Assembly (NCBI GenBank): GCA_916613615.1
Contig: OU744725.1
Coordinates: 14,472,253-14,536,252, forward strand
Source of the DNA: Steromphala cineraria
Lineage: Eukaryota; Mollusca; Gastropoda; Trochida; Trochidae
DNA: 64,000 nucleotides
Direction: 5' to 3'
Made by a program: the position numbers and the translations under genes. Below the pieces are notes generated by a model that saw only the letters and a program-made list of their open reading frames with translations, did no database searches and was not told the DNA's origin. Shown piece after piece: positions 11,378 to 24,200 of the stretch (its first letter is position 1; the number at the start of each line of letters is the position of its first letter).

Positions 11378-12222
11378 TGTTCAACTCATGCAGATATTTT
11401 TTTCCATTTAACATTCATTAATAACTTGAAATCGCCAAGATCAAAGTATTTTAAAAGGCAGGTTGTGTCTTCATTCATTTAATTCCGATAACCTTCCAAA
11501 TAATTTCTTCCCTAATAACCTGTTTAGAGTGACTCACTTTTTCTGATCTAGAAATATGACTAATTGGTTGTTTTCAGAGAAAGTTGTGCAATCAGTGAGG
11601 TTTATTCTAACTCAGCATTAAAAATTGTCCACAATATCTGGGAATGCAAGAGTACACTTACAACAGAGGTAATAGGGAAGATATTACACCTGACAGGAAA
11701 GAAATGATAATGATAAGGACATTTTACTTTTAATCAGAAAATCCTGTCTCACATTGAGAACTGGGCCCAGATTTGTCAAGCTATCTAATCAATGAGATGG
11801 TGAAGGTAAATGTGTGGCACCTACAAATATCTTTGGGCTATGAGAGCTAAGAAATTCTAGTATAGTTGGGATGCAATCCTTTTTTAAATTTAGTCAAGAT
11901 ACAATGATTCAGTACTTTATCGGACACTCACAGGTGTTCTCGTATTGTGAATGAAATGCCTCTTCACAAAGATAAAGGTGATCAAAGGTCACTAAGGTAA
12001 CCTTCTTAGTACAATTATAAACAATGTGAGCTATAGTTGATCTTAGTAAGAGTTTAACATTGGGTTAATATCATCTTTGAAGGTCAAAGAACTGTATGAG
12101 GTGACTGTAAATCAGAAATGAACAAGCTTAACCCTTTAAAGGAAATAATAAAAAGAGTCAATCTTAATTTGGTTAATATATTCTATCATCTTGGACAGGG
12201 ATGACAACCTGAATGTTAACAA
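11378..12222. other. Convergent spacer between gene 1 and TEX11
   Basis: About 850 bp of AT-rich sequence separate the two predicted poly(A) sites. I see no exon, RNA gene or clear repeat in it. Confidence 0.5.
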
Positions 12223-12228
12223 TTTATT
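12223..12228 (-). other. Poly(A) signal of TEX11 (AATAAA on minus strand)
   Basis: TTTATT on the plus strand reads AATAAA in the TEX11 direction, about 36 nt after the TGA at 12264-12266. This implies a very short 3' UTR. Confidence 0.6.
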
Positions 12229-12263
12229 AGAAATACAACAATAACTTGGAACTGTGGTGTTTG

Positions 12264-15200
12264 TCACTCCTCGAGGTTGGACTTCCCTTTAGCCTGGTCA
12301 ATCTGAGCCAACACCTCCCCATACACCGAGTTCATCTGGGAATAGAAGGTTGTACCATCAGGACCGACTTTGTATGCTTTGTATCACATTTCTTCCATCC
12401 AAAGATTTGAAACAAGATTCATTGAAAGAACTCCACACCCTGACACTACAAGGTTGTGAGAGAATTAGAATTTAGGAAGTAGGATTGGAATGAACTTAAA
12501 AAGACAATTAATGGGTAAGGAAGAGTTCTTTGGATTTTAATTTGAAATCTTCCTTTACTTCCTACAACCTCTAAATGCTTCTCAAAGAAGACAATTAATG
12601 GGGTCAATAGATATCATGCATTCTATTCATTTATGAAGTGATTGTTCCAGTCCAAGTACACCTAGCCTCAATAGAGAGAGAGAGATTCTTTATTTCCTCC
12701 AGTTTCAACCGAAGATCATAACATTTACCGGGTAAGCAATGATACCATGTTATATACAAATACACCAATTAGGAAGTGATATAAGAATATAAAAACAGTT
12801 TCAATGCAGAGAATTTATATCAAATAGTCTTGAGTTATACAGTGCCAATAGATACGTAGATATAGTTTTTGAAAGTATCATTGTAGGAAATGATGTTTCA
12901 GGTCATGTACATATAATGAGAATTGTAGAATGATAATTTCCCAGGTACTTTGGTCAATATATTTATTAAATTTATTTTTGAGGCTAGGTTTACTGAGACT
13001 GTGATTGTTCCTACAGATGAGCAAAAGATAATCCCCAATGACATATATGGGTTGTCTAAGCATTGCTGAAAGTCTCTGGTGTGTATATTTCCTCCCGATT
13101 GACATGAATGAGATGACAAGCACCTGCTCCTCATAGTTGGTCCGCATGGATGTCAGATAGCTCAGCAGACCCATACTCAGACTGCACCAGCGCTCTGCCT
13201 CGTCATACTCCCCGCAACTGGGAACATACAGCAATTTTGATAATTATAATAATAACTATTCTACCATGAATGTGATGAATATTAGATTTTGATTGGTTCT
13301 CCTGAAAAATCAAACATGATCAATTTTGGATTGAACGCCCTCTGATTTTGAGGGCGCTTCACCATGTATTGATACACCAGACTGGCAATTTCAGAGCTGG
13401 TTTTCTGCTGTGTACTGACATTAAAACTTTTAAAAAGTTATTAAACATGTTTTATTTCGAGTGTTTACAGGGGATAATCGTTTGATGTAGATAAAGTATT
13501 TTATTCAAAAATAGTGGTCAATCAGCATCATACGCAGCGGGCTTCATTTACGTCAACAATACAGTGACGTCACCTACGCGAGCGCTTTTGACGTCATAAT
13601 CCTTGACATGACATAACATGTCTCTGATCTTCAAACACATTAGGTTTATCTCCTAAATAAAATACCCATATATACATCAATGGTTTTGATGATCAGAGTT
13701 TGAGATCAATCTTCTAGAGATCAATTTTAACAACTAGCTGTGATACTGTCAATTTCTCAGTTCTATCAGTTCATATAATGAATTACTGATTGAAATTATC
13801 TTGAGATGTTTTATTGAATAGACTATCTTCAAGCAGTGATTGGGAAAGGCAGGGACCATGGGCCATCTTGCACATTGGATTACTATGTATATTACTATTG
13901 ATAATGGGCAATGGCTCATTTGAAACTCAGAAAATTACCGAAAACCCTGAAAATGGCCCAATGTCAAAGATGTTTATTCCATTCCCTGTTCAAGGTAATA
14001 AACCTTTTATCATGAATGAGAAATGGAGTATAAATTATGATTTGATTGAATGGTTTGTTAAAAAGAATTCACAAAATTTGCAGTAAGTACTGCTTGCTAC
14101 AAGAGAACCTTTCATATTTTCTATTTGTTTCAAACAATCATCTTTTGCATGCACTAATTCATAATGGAAAAAATACAAATTTAAGAATAAAAACTAAAAG
14201 TTAAAAAACAACATGACAAAACAAACTATCAGAAGGTCTAGGGGTTCTACATCTACCTGTAAAAGTGTATTCCACAATTCCAGGCTTTGGTCATGAGCCA
14301 CAGGATTTCTATTTCTGGGTAAAGTCCCTGAAGAAAAGAAGTGGTTCTTTCATTATTTCACAAAAACAACATTCACAAATCACAATTCCCATCAGGCTAT
14401 ATTTAACCAAGGTTTCTACAATCTCCTGATTGCCTTCACTGGATAGTCACCTATTTTAACAATGCAACACCTATTTTAACATCCAGGGGGGCGGGATAGC
14501 TCAGTGGTTAGCCCGTTTGGCCTCGGATCAGGAGGTCGGTGGTTCAAATCCTGCCAGGGGCTCAACAACTTTGCAGCAGAGCACTGTTCTACATGCAGTC
14601 AGGTTTTGGTGCAATGCCACACTAAATTTCAGCATAGTACCACCAATGGTTTCGCTAGTTCCAGCCGCAGGTTTCACCGCAATGCATAGCCACAATGGTG
14701 TTGTGGGCTTTCTCCTTGTAATAATACTAGCAGCCACAACATAAGTGAAATAATTGATTAACCCCACATCACCTCACCTATTTTAACATCTAGCTTTATC
14801 AGCATATATTTACCCACAAGGCTTCAACAATCCCCTAAATGCAAATTTCCTTGCTGACTAGTAACCTAAAATGTTTAAAAAGCATTAAAGCGCTAATAAT
14901 AAATCAGTACCAATCTACCACAATTGCTTCATATCAAGACATCACATGGGGGGGGGGGGGTCTCTTAGTTGACAATATGAGGCATTTTAGTATATAGCGC
15001 ATGCTGTGAATATTGATTATAATATAATGATTATAACCGAATGGACCAGGATATTGATTTAAACACAAAACCTTGGCCTTCTTGTCGATGACATCAACAG
15101 TTTCCTGGAAGTAGTTGAAGGCCTCCTGCTTGTTGCCGGTCTGACCGAGACTCAGTGACATCTGAATAAGGCTGTGAATATCCTTGCTATGGACAGAGGA

Positions 15201-18200
15201 AACAACAACTTTGTGTGAAGTAGCATTGACAACATAAAGATGATGATATATTTATCTTATAGATATCCCTATAAGCACTCGCATGCTTGAAGCACTACAC
15301 ACATTACTAGTTTGGTGCAAAGTTCATATCACTACTTTTTACTTTACTTTCTCAACTCTAAATATGCAACAAAGCTGTCAATGATGGCCTTGTAATGGTT
15401 ATGTGCCTCAACCCAGGTTGACAAAGTCACTCACCCAGGACAACGCAATAAGTCTCATATTTGATGCCACATTGTAGGGCAGAGAACCAACCCTTCAATT
15501 CACAAACCAATCCCTTTGTTGCTGAACTCTTCCGTTAGAAAGCAACTTAGCATTGCACAGGACCCAAAGAAAGTCTTTTTACAATGGAATACTTAACATT
15601 TCATCAAAAATATACCGGGTACATATACGACTCCACACAATGACAGACAAAATTGCATCAATCCTAGATAGGGCCCCTAAGGGTTGCATTCTGGTAAGAA
15701 GATCTCATGACTAGTATTTTAAAGGTTCATGTGCTTAAGAGCAACACTTTTTCAACGATGCTGTAAGAGTTTTCCATGAGGAAACAAAACAAGGATAAAG
15801 TGTGTTTACAGGAATTTGATTTCAATTTTTTTGGATAAAATACCAACACCAAAGGAGGACAAGGAAAATATAAGGATACTTCACACCAAAAACAATGACT
15901 TTTCCATGACTTCATAAATATATGCCAACATAGCCCTGTTGATGAAGTTATATTCAAGACCTTTCAAGGACCGGAATTGTCATTTTAATATGACATGACT
16001 TTCCAGGTTTTCAATGTCCCATATTAACCCTCGGCTAAGTGATTGGAGCAGTGATGAGGTGCTATTTAGATAGATTACCTGCATCTTTGGAAGTCGGGGC
16101 TGTCCATCTGTAGGTGTGTCCTTATGGCCACCTTGAGAGCTCGGATACCAAGACCCTTGTTACAGGCAGGAGCTTCCACCGCAAGGGCTAGTTGGTGAAA
16201 AATTGAGATTCGTTTTCATTGGAATGTAGATTTGAGTTATGAAGAAACTGCTGAAAGGTTTTCAGGGATTGGGAAAGACATCTTAGAAAATGGGCCATTT
16301 TCATGGGTTTGGTAATTTTCTGATTTTCAAATGGGCCATTGCCCATTATTCAACATTTTAATGGGCCATTTTTTCATCCAATGTGCAAAATGGCCTATGG
16401 CCTTTGCCTTTCCAAATCACTGGGTTTATAATTTTATGATTAACTTTACAATTAAGATAAGTTTGCATTGTAGTCTGATTAGTGATTCAAGATTTGTGTG
16501 GTCTATTGCAAACTGAGTAGGCTGACGATCTGTTTCCAGTTTAGTATTAATGAAATGCTTATTATCATAATCATCACTTTAAAAAGATGGATGGGGGTGA
16601 ATTGGAATACATAAATCAGTGGAGTAATTTACTATTACTATACTATCAGCTAATGAAACTCATGTTTTACTTTGCTGTGGAAAAACGTTACAACTAAATC
16701 CTTTACGTTTTAAACGCCTGGTTTTCTATATGTTTGGTAGCCGCACCCCCTTCTCTTTTACTTTTTCAATATTTAACCATATTAGCTGGACTACTAGTAT
16801 CCTTTAGTGGATCCATGTAGTAACTAGATTGTTACCTCCTCAAGCCTACCATGGACAAGCGTCTCCCCTGTTTTGTGTTAAGGTTTGAATTGCACCTAAT
16901 TTTATCATGCATCCACTGTAAATAACATCCTGAGATAACTAGCAGTTGGTAAGGATCATAGTTACAATGTACAATTAAAAAACAAATCCTACCATATTGG
17001 TAACGACATAGTCATTATTCCTGAAAGTCAACCACTCTGTAGTGATTTGTCATTAGTTTTAAAAAAACATTTACTGAACAGAATGTATGGACAAGCAAGC
17101 ACAAAAATGCAGTTGAAGGCATTTAGTAGTGATAGACATGAAAACAGCAAGAAATTTCTTATCGACTCTCAAATTATTGACTCTCGTAGTAAAGTATCAT
17201 GTTAGAGCCAGCTGACTTTGGATAGTAACATTAGGAAGGTTTGAAGTTGTGATAATGATAAAAAAACAGACAACGACGTGCGCCTATCAGTAAAACGTAA
17301 TTTTTTATACTTATCTACAGCAGTCTGAATCACAGTTACGAATTGATAATGTTTCATAGGTTGTATAACTACGGGTATTATTCAGCTAGATTAGACGTGT
17401 GAGATTTTTTAAAAAACCCGAAGAATTTATAATATAATTGCTGTTTGGGGATAATTATGTGGGATGTTTACAAATATTTTTATGCCATCTACATTCATTT
17501 TAAAGGAAAACAATATATATTGAAAATATGTTTAACATTTTAAATTTGTCACTTCTTGATAACTGAAAACTTTTTCACCATGAGAAAGCTTGTTGATTTG
17601 TGATTTCGGAAATTGTCCTTATTTATGGAACTTCATGACACAAGTTTGTTGTTGTATGTCAAAGGGTCAATGATGTGTCAATTAGTAAGTTAAGTTCAGG
17701 CCGCAGGTAGAAGTTTAAGAAGTTTAGTCTCACCTGCCAGAGCTTCGAATGTTTTTGGTTCCGGCTGAGGCATAGTAAGAGCCCTCTCCAACACGGACTC
17801 AGCTCCGCTGTCCTTTAGCTTCACACGTGCTTCAAACTCGTACAGCAGGAGCAGGATGTCTGTTGTGTCTGCACTCACAGTTCCCTCTGCAGTGGAAACA
17901 TCCAGCTCATACTAACAACTGATCTGTTTGAATTGTCATTTTAGAATCAATTGATAGCCTTGTTGATGCAATTATGCTCATGACTAGATTCTTTATGGTA
18001 ACTATGATACCAAAATTTAAGCTTTGCATTATTCCATATTTCTCCATATGTGGGATCAGCGTTAGAAATATGTTTCAGTCTTACGAGCAAGCAGGGCTTG
18101 TGGATTGAAAAATCAACCAGACCTCCTAAACATTTGACAAGCCCAGCCTTGCGTTCAATAACAAGTTGTTCGCGGCGGGTATCCTTCTTTTAACATTGAG

Positions 18201-21200
18201 AGTTCGCGAGCGCTCTCGAACATCCCGGGAAATTTCGTCTTACTGAACGCAAGGCTGCAATGCAAGGCCAGTTAATAATTTATGAAATCACACAAGCGAG
18301 ATGGGCTTGCTGACCTCTTCTCCAACATGCCAATCTGAAAGTAACCAACTGGCAGGCGGGTAGGCACTATTTCAAACACTGTGTGAGATAAAACGATGTA
18401 TAGGGACAGAATGACAGTGTGATTCTTTATAAGAGGTCACAGTAAAAAAGCGCATTATACCTTTAAAAACAGACATGCAGACATAACCAATTCAAAATGA
18501 TGATAACAATCTTTGGGACAATTCAAAACAGTAATTAAATATTTAAAACAATCTAGCCTCAAATCTCTAGTATAAATCTGACCTTGTTGAGCCCATGTGA
18601 CCCCATGCTCTCTCTGTAGGGATTTGAACTCAGCAATATGGTGAAGAGCTTCCTCGAGACATTCAACCTGTAGATATACGCTCTATCATTATTAAATCTA
18701 TGATCTTATCATTCCATCATCAAATTTCCCAAAAAAGGATGAATGGTCATCAACTCTCTGTGAATAAATGTTGAACATTTAATCAATTTTAATACCATAA
18801 TGATATGATAATGATATTTGGGTATACGTACATGTCTAATTTCAAGTTCAAAAGGAAAAAGTTGGTGCCTGATTCTTGAGGGTATGGTGTTTATTCTTGA
18901 AAGGGGCCCATCACAAAAAAAGACCAAAACTGTTACAATTGATAGAAATTGTGATACATTTGTTCACTATCTAAATGGCATGGAACAACATTTGTCATAA
19001 AAACTTCATTCTGCATTTAGCAAACCCAAATCTCGAAACCATAGCGAATCTTCAAAGAAAATGTTTCAAATTTATTTGGAAAGGCAAACCAGATAGAATT
19101 AAACGAAGTTTGATAACAAAATCTTATCAAGAGGGTGGTCTGAAAGTTCCAGCTATACTTGAAACAATCAAGGCCCAAAAAATATCATGGATTAGAAGAT
19201 TATTCGTAAACGATTCTAAATTACACAATCTTTTATTTACGGCAAGTCATGTTAGCAAACTCAACCCAGTGGAAATGGGACCGTCGTATCTTAAGACATA
19301 CTTTATCCCAAATTTAATTAGCCCGTTTTGGAAAGATGTATTTAATGCTTGGTCTGAATTACAAGAAAACTGCGATTATGATAATAGCTTTAGCAGACAA
19401 TTTATATGGGCAAATAACAACATAACAGTAGGAAATAAGCCAATAATCTACGAACATTATTTACAATCAAACGTGAAATTTATCAATGATTTTCTAACTG
19501 ATGACAATACGTTTTATCATACATTGATTTCGTGGAAAGATTCAAAATCAAATCAAATTTTCTTGAATATGCAGGACTACTTTCTTCGTTGAGAACATAT
19601 TCCAAACAAAAATTAATCAACATCAGCAAACAGGAACAACCCTTTATACCTCCAAATCTTGAAATACTATATAAAGCTGAGAAGGGATGTAGTATATTCT
19701 ATAACAGACTTCTACGCAATGAACTATCTTACCCTAAACTTCTCTACCAAAACAAATGGGAAAAAGAACTAAATGTAGAATTTGAATCAGATGTATGGAA
19801 AACATTTAACAATATGCCATTTAGAGCATCATTTTGCGTTAAACATAGATGGTTTCAATACCGTATTACTCATAGAATCTTGATAACAAATAAAGATTTG
19901 TATAAATATAAATTTATAGAATCACCATTGTGTACATTTTGTAATGTTGAAATAGAATCTATCATTCATTTACTATATAAATGCAAATTTGTCAAAAAGC
20001 TGTGGCAGGATCTACTACAATGGATTGAAAAAGAAACTGGCACCCATTTGGATCTAAATATAGAAACAATAATTCTGGGATTCAAGGAAAGAAGGAACGA
20101 TGTCCTCAATTTCCTATTTATCTTAACAAAGGAATATATTTACTCCAGAAAACTTGCAGAGAGGTTACCTACTCTTGCAGAACTAAAACCTAAGTTAAAT
20201 TACAATTATCAGATACATAAAGCAAACACCTACACAGAATGTAGATATGATGCCTTTGTTTCATTTTGGTCGTCCTGCCACAGCTTATTTTCTTGAAATG
20301 TTAAATTGCCCCCCTTTTTTTTTTTTTTTTGCAACTGCTTGTATACAATTGAAGAACTTAACCGTCAGTAACCAAATGTTGTACATTTTTGCACTACATG
20401 TATGAGCGTGCTGTACCCAGTTCAAAAAGAAATAAAGTGATAAAAAAAAAAAAAAAACTTCATTCTGGAATAAATCAATATGTTTGTTTCTGCAAAGCTC
20501 CAACCATACCATGATATCCATAAAGCCAAATGCCTCTTATATATAACTTTTATATAAACAGCCAATGAAATGACTTGCATCCAAAGATAATCGCAGAATA
20601 CAGGAGCTCTAGATAATTTTCTTCAGACTCTCATGTCATCTTTAGTCATAAATAAACACCTTAACATGACATAGCATTTGGCTTGATAGATATCAAGGTA
20701 TGGTTGAAGCTACACAGAAGAATGAAACTGATGAGGCAGGATTGACTACTTCTCCCACCTGTTCCGCTTCCTCCGAGACTGTCCTGGCCACCTGTAAACA
20801 CCCGGCAGCCGCCATCAGAGAACACGTCTTCTGGCGACTCAGCAGGGTTGGATCAGATGGTACCAGTGATAGCAACTGCAAGTTTAAAGGAAACATGTCT
20901 TCAATTTTATGTAATTTATGCACAATTGCCCATGCAAAAAAACATGGTTGTCCAAAACTAGGACAGTGACATATTAACATGATCTCTAGACCTTTACAAA
21001 CAATGTTTTTGAAATTCTGTGACGAAAATGAGGTGTTGATTTATCTTCATCCTGCTAAATCAGCGTATATGTCTCCGCTAATGCTACAACCTATCCCCTG
21101 ATATCCTCCTCTGGTCTTCTGTCGTATCGCTGACGGGTGGTTGCTCAGCGCTATTTATAGCCTGTCTGTTTTCAGTCAAACTATTTTGAACTCCATACAC

Positions 21201-24200
21201 TGTTGTCTAGTGATGTCGCACGTTGAAATCTAAGAACGCGTGATTTGGAGCTTAGCAGGAGACTGCATTGAGAATCAGATTTATTTTCTAATTGCACTCC
21301 CATTGGTTAATTTGAATCACGAGGTGAGCACGCGGAACGAAGTCAAGAAACTAGTTTGCCGCTATCGCTGAAAGGGCATCATTTGATTGGCTTGCTATAT
21401 ATAGCGATACGACAGAAGACCATAGGAGGATATCAGGCGATAGGTTGTAGCATTAGCGGAGACATATACGCTGATGTAGCAGGATGATTTATCTTTAGAC
21501 TTAGTTTCATTATTAATTTATTCTGTTTATTTTTACAGCTTAGGGGTTAGCTTAAAAGATATTTTCCTGCAACAGTCGATACCTCGATCACATGACACTT
21601 TGTAAAGTTTGGCATGATATAAGAACCCTGGCAACTCAGGGAGTGGCTCTTTCATACAGAGCTGTTGAGAGGAGAAAATGACATGTTGTTTTCTGATTCA
21701 ATTTGGACAATTGAAAGGATAGGATCCAGTTGGTTTATCAACTATAATCATCTTACCTTGAGACAGAGACTGAACAAATCCTTCAGTGAGAGAGCATCAT
21801 TTTCACACTTTAACGCCAGGTTCCAAGCTGAAAATAGCTCCTTAGTATCATGCAAATACAACATCAGGGGTCGAAATTAGTCTGAAAAGCCTTGCAAGGT
21901 CTTAACATGTAAATGTATTGAAATCCAATCAATATATAAAGTACATTTTCAATGAAAGAAATTAACAACACAAAGTCGATAGTACTGGCTCTTTACTTTT
22001 GATATTGCCAATAAGTTGCATAAGGTTCTCCATGTAAGTATTTACCTATCTTCATGAACCACAGTGCCTCCTCCTGCAGTTGAACAGGTGCCCCTTTCTC
22101 CTCCTGCCTCAGCACCAGCAGCTTGTTGTAGGCTGCAGTACATGGAAAACAAATATTTCAAGTATTTGAGAAAAAATCTCTTTCAACTCTTATAAAGACT
22201 ATTAAATTGTAAAATAAATTCATGTTATGAGTATGTGAATATTTGTTTTTAAAGTGTGATATACAATTGCATTTGAAAAACATCTAGGATAGTAGGAATC
22301 AATTTGTAGAGTCACTAAGGCTCTTTCATGAATAATAATTAGTAAGGGTAATAATTGTTAGATTGACAGTTGAGAGATTTAAGTACCAGCATGTGTATGG
22401 ACTCACCTGTTCTGATCAGTGGAATTAGACTACCGATTGCTGCACTGCAAAACATAAATTTTAACATGACAAGATAAATGTATTCTTTGAATTCACAAGC
22501 AATGAAATATTTTCTACCCCCTGCAGCATAGGAAAAGATTAACTTGATGACTCTGCAAAAGCAGGACAGCTCGTAAACTGAGAGTTCGCTTTCCTTAATT
22601 CCACCTTCTTCACATCCACACCTTACAAGCATTCTTAAAGAATTTTTATACCAAAGAGGAATTTCATCATTCAAGGACCTTAAATGTGAAATTGTATAGA
22701 GAATTCAAGGGGGTTTAATCAATGAATGGTTCTGTGGCATGTTCAGTTGTTTGCTATCAGTGCTATCAGAGAAACTTGTGGTGTCACCCTTGGTAAGTGA
22801 CTTAGTTACAAACATGCCTGTGTCAACCCAGCAGTAATTGGGTACCTGGTATGATACGATGGTAGTCTGAAGTTGAACCTTCAGGCATGCTTTGGTTTTC
22901 TTTGTAGTTGAAACAATCCAAATAAGAGCCTTGAGTAACTACCTTGAGAAGTTCTGTGTATCTGCCTGAGCAAGACGGAGGCGCACCAGACACCTGAGCG
23001 CGGTGAGGACCTGGGCTTGATCTGCACTGTGGGTGATCAGGAAGTCGAGAGCCTTGCAGGCTGTGTCCGGACTGTTCTGCTGCTAACAAGAATTTTGAAA
23101 TTTAAATTTCTATCAAGTATATGTACATTGCTGTTTATCAAACGGAGAATGGATGTTGTCTTTTGACCTTATTAAAGATTCATTACAAATTTATAATCAA
23201 CAAAACAATGACCATCCCAACATTCAAAGCTTCATAATATGAAATATACCATTATATCATTGTTATAGAACATCTCAATTTTGAAATTTGAATAATCCCT
23301 AATTCCTGAAAGTTGAGTGAAGGTATTTTATCTTGGGTGCAGGTCAAAATGGCCACAACGACAAAATGGCCACATACCCCCTAGTCAAAATGGCCACACT
23401 AAAAAGTCAAAATGGCCATAGGTCCTAGTCAAAATGGCCAAACTGAAAAGTCAAAATGGCCACAGGTCCTAGTCAAAATGGCCCTATAAGAACTCTTATT
23501 AATTGCAAAAAAATAGTAGAAATATTTTGTGTTTCTTTCATTTGCGATGAGGTAAACTAGTTGCATTGATCGTATTTGGTCCTGACGTATTGAGTCAGAA
23601 CAATCTGTTTTGGGTTAACAATTATGATAATAATGTGCTTTCAGTGAAAATGAAATATCCAAATACATTATTGTAGGAAATTGAGAAAGAGTTCAAAGGA
23701 TTTTCAACTTTCTTTATATATTGCTAGATCTAACTCAATGTAAGAAGTTGAAAATTCAAAGAACTCCTCACTAATTATGTAGGCAACCTATAATGCCTGT
23801 CAAAGAAACCAAATAAGTTGTATAAAAGTGCATTTATGCATAACTTGCTGCAAAAAAATCAGTTTCTTAAAAATAACATTAGGGGCATACATATCTGTTA
23901 TAGTATGTAATAGATATTATGTCTATATGATAAAAAATTGTTCAGGTGGTCAATCATGACAAATATCTTCATTCATAGTTAAAAATTTATCAAATATCCT
24001 GAACTTTTTTTGGGGGTTCATTTCTGACTCCTAAAAATGGTGAATGAGCTTATTGTCATCATTACTGCTAGTATTAATTAATCAACAGATGATGATTTGA
24101 AAAAAATTCAAGAATTTTAAAACCTACTATAGTCTGCAGGTAACATATTACAAATGGTCCATTTTAGATACATGTATATCCATCATCCTTGTAAAGTTTT

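Noticed and set aside
12878..13234. 118-codon minus-strand ORF as a separate gene
   Set aside because: Its first third is TEX11 exon 27 (13217-13124); the rest is read-through into the following intron.
14504..14767. Three overlapping ORFs near 14.6 kb
   Set aside because: All lie in the tRNA-derived SINE bounded by 16-bp target duplications.
18975..20296. Two long ORFs as host genes
   Set aside because: They are the C-terminal part of a LINE ORF2 split by a frameshift and flanked by target-site duplications.
22339..22674. 111-codon minus-strand ORF as a gene
   Set aside because: Only the 38-nt TEX11 exon 18 (22444-22407) inside it is coding; the remainder is intron.
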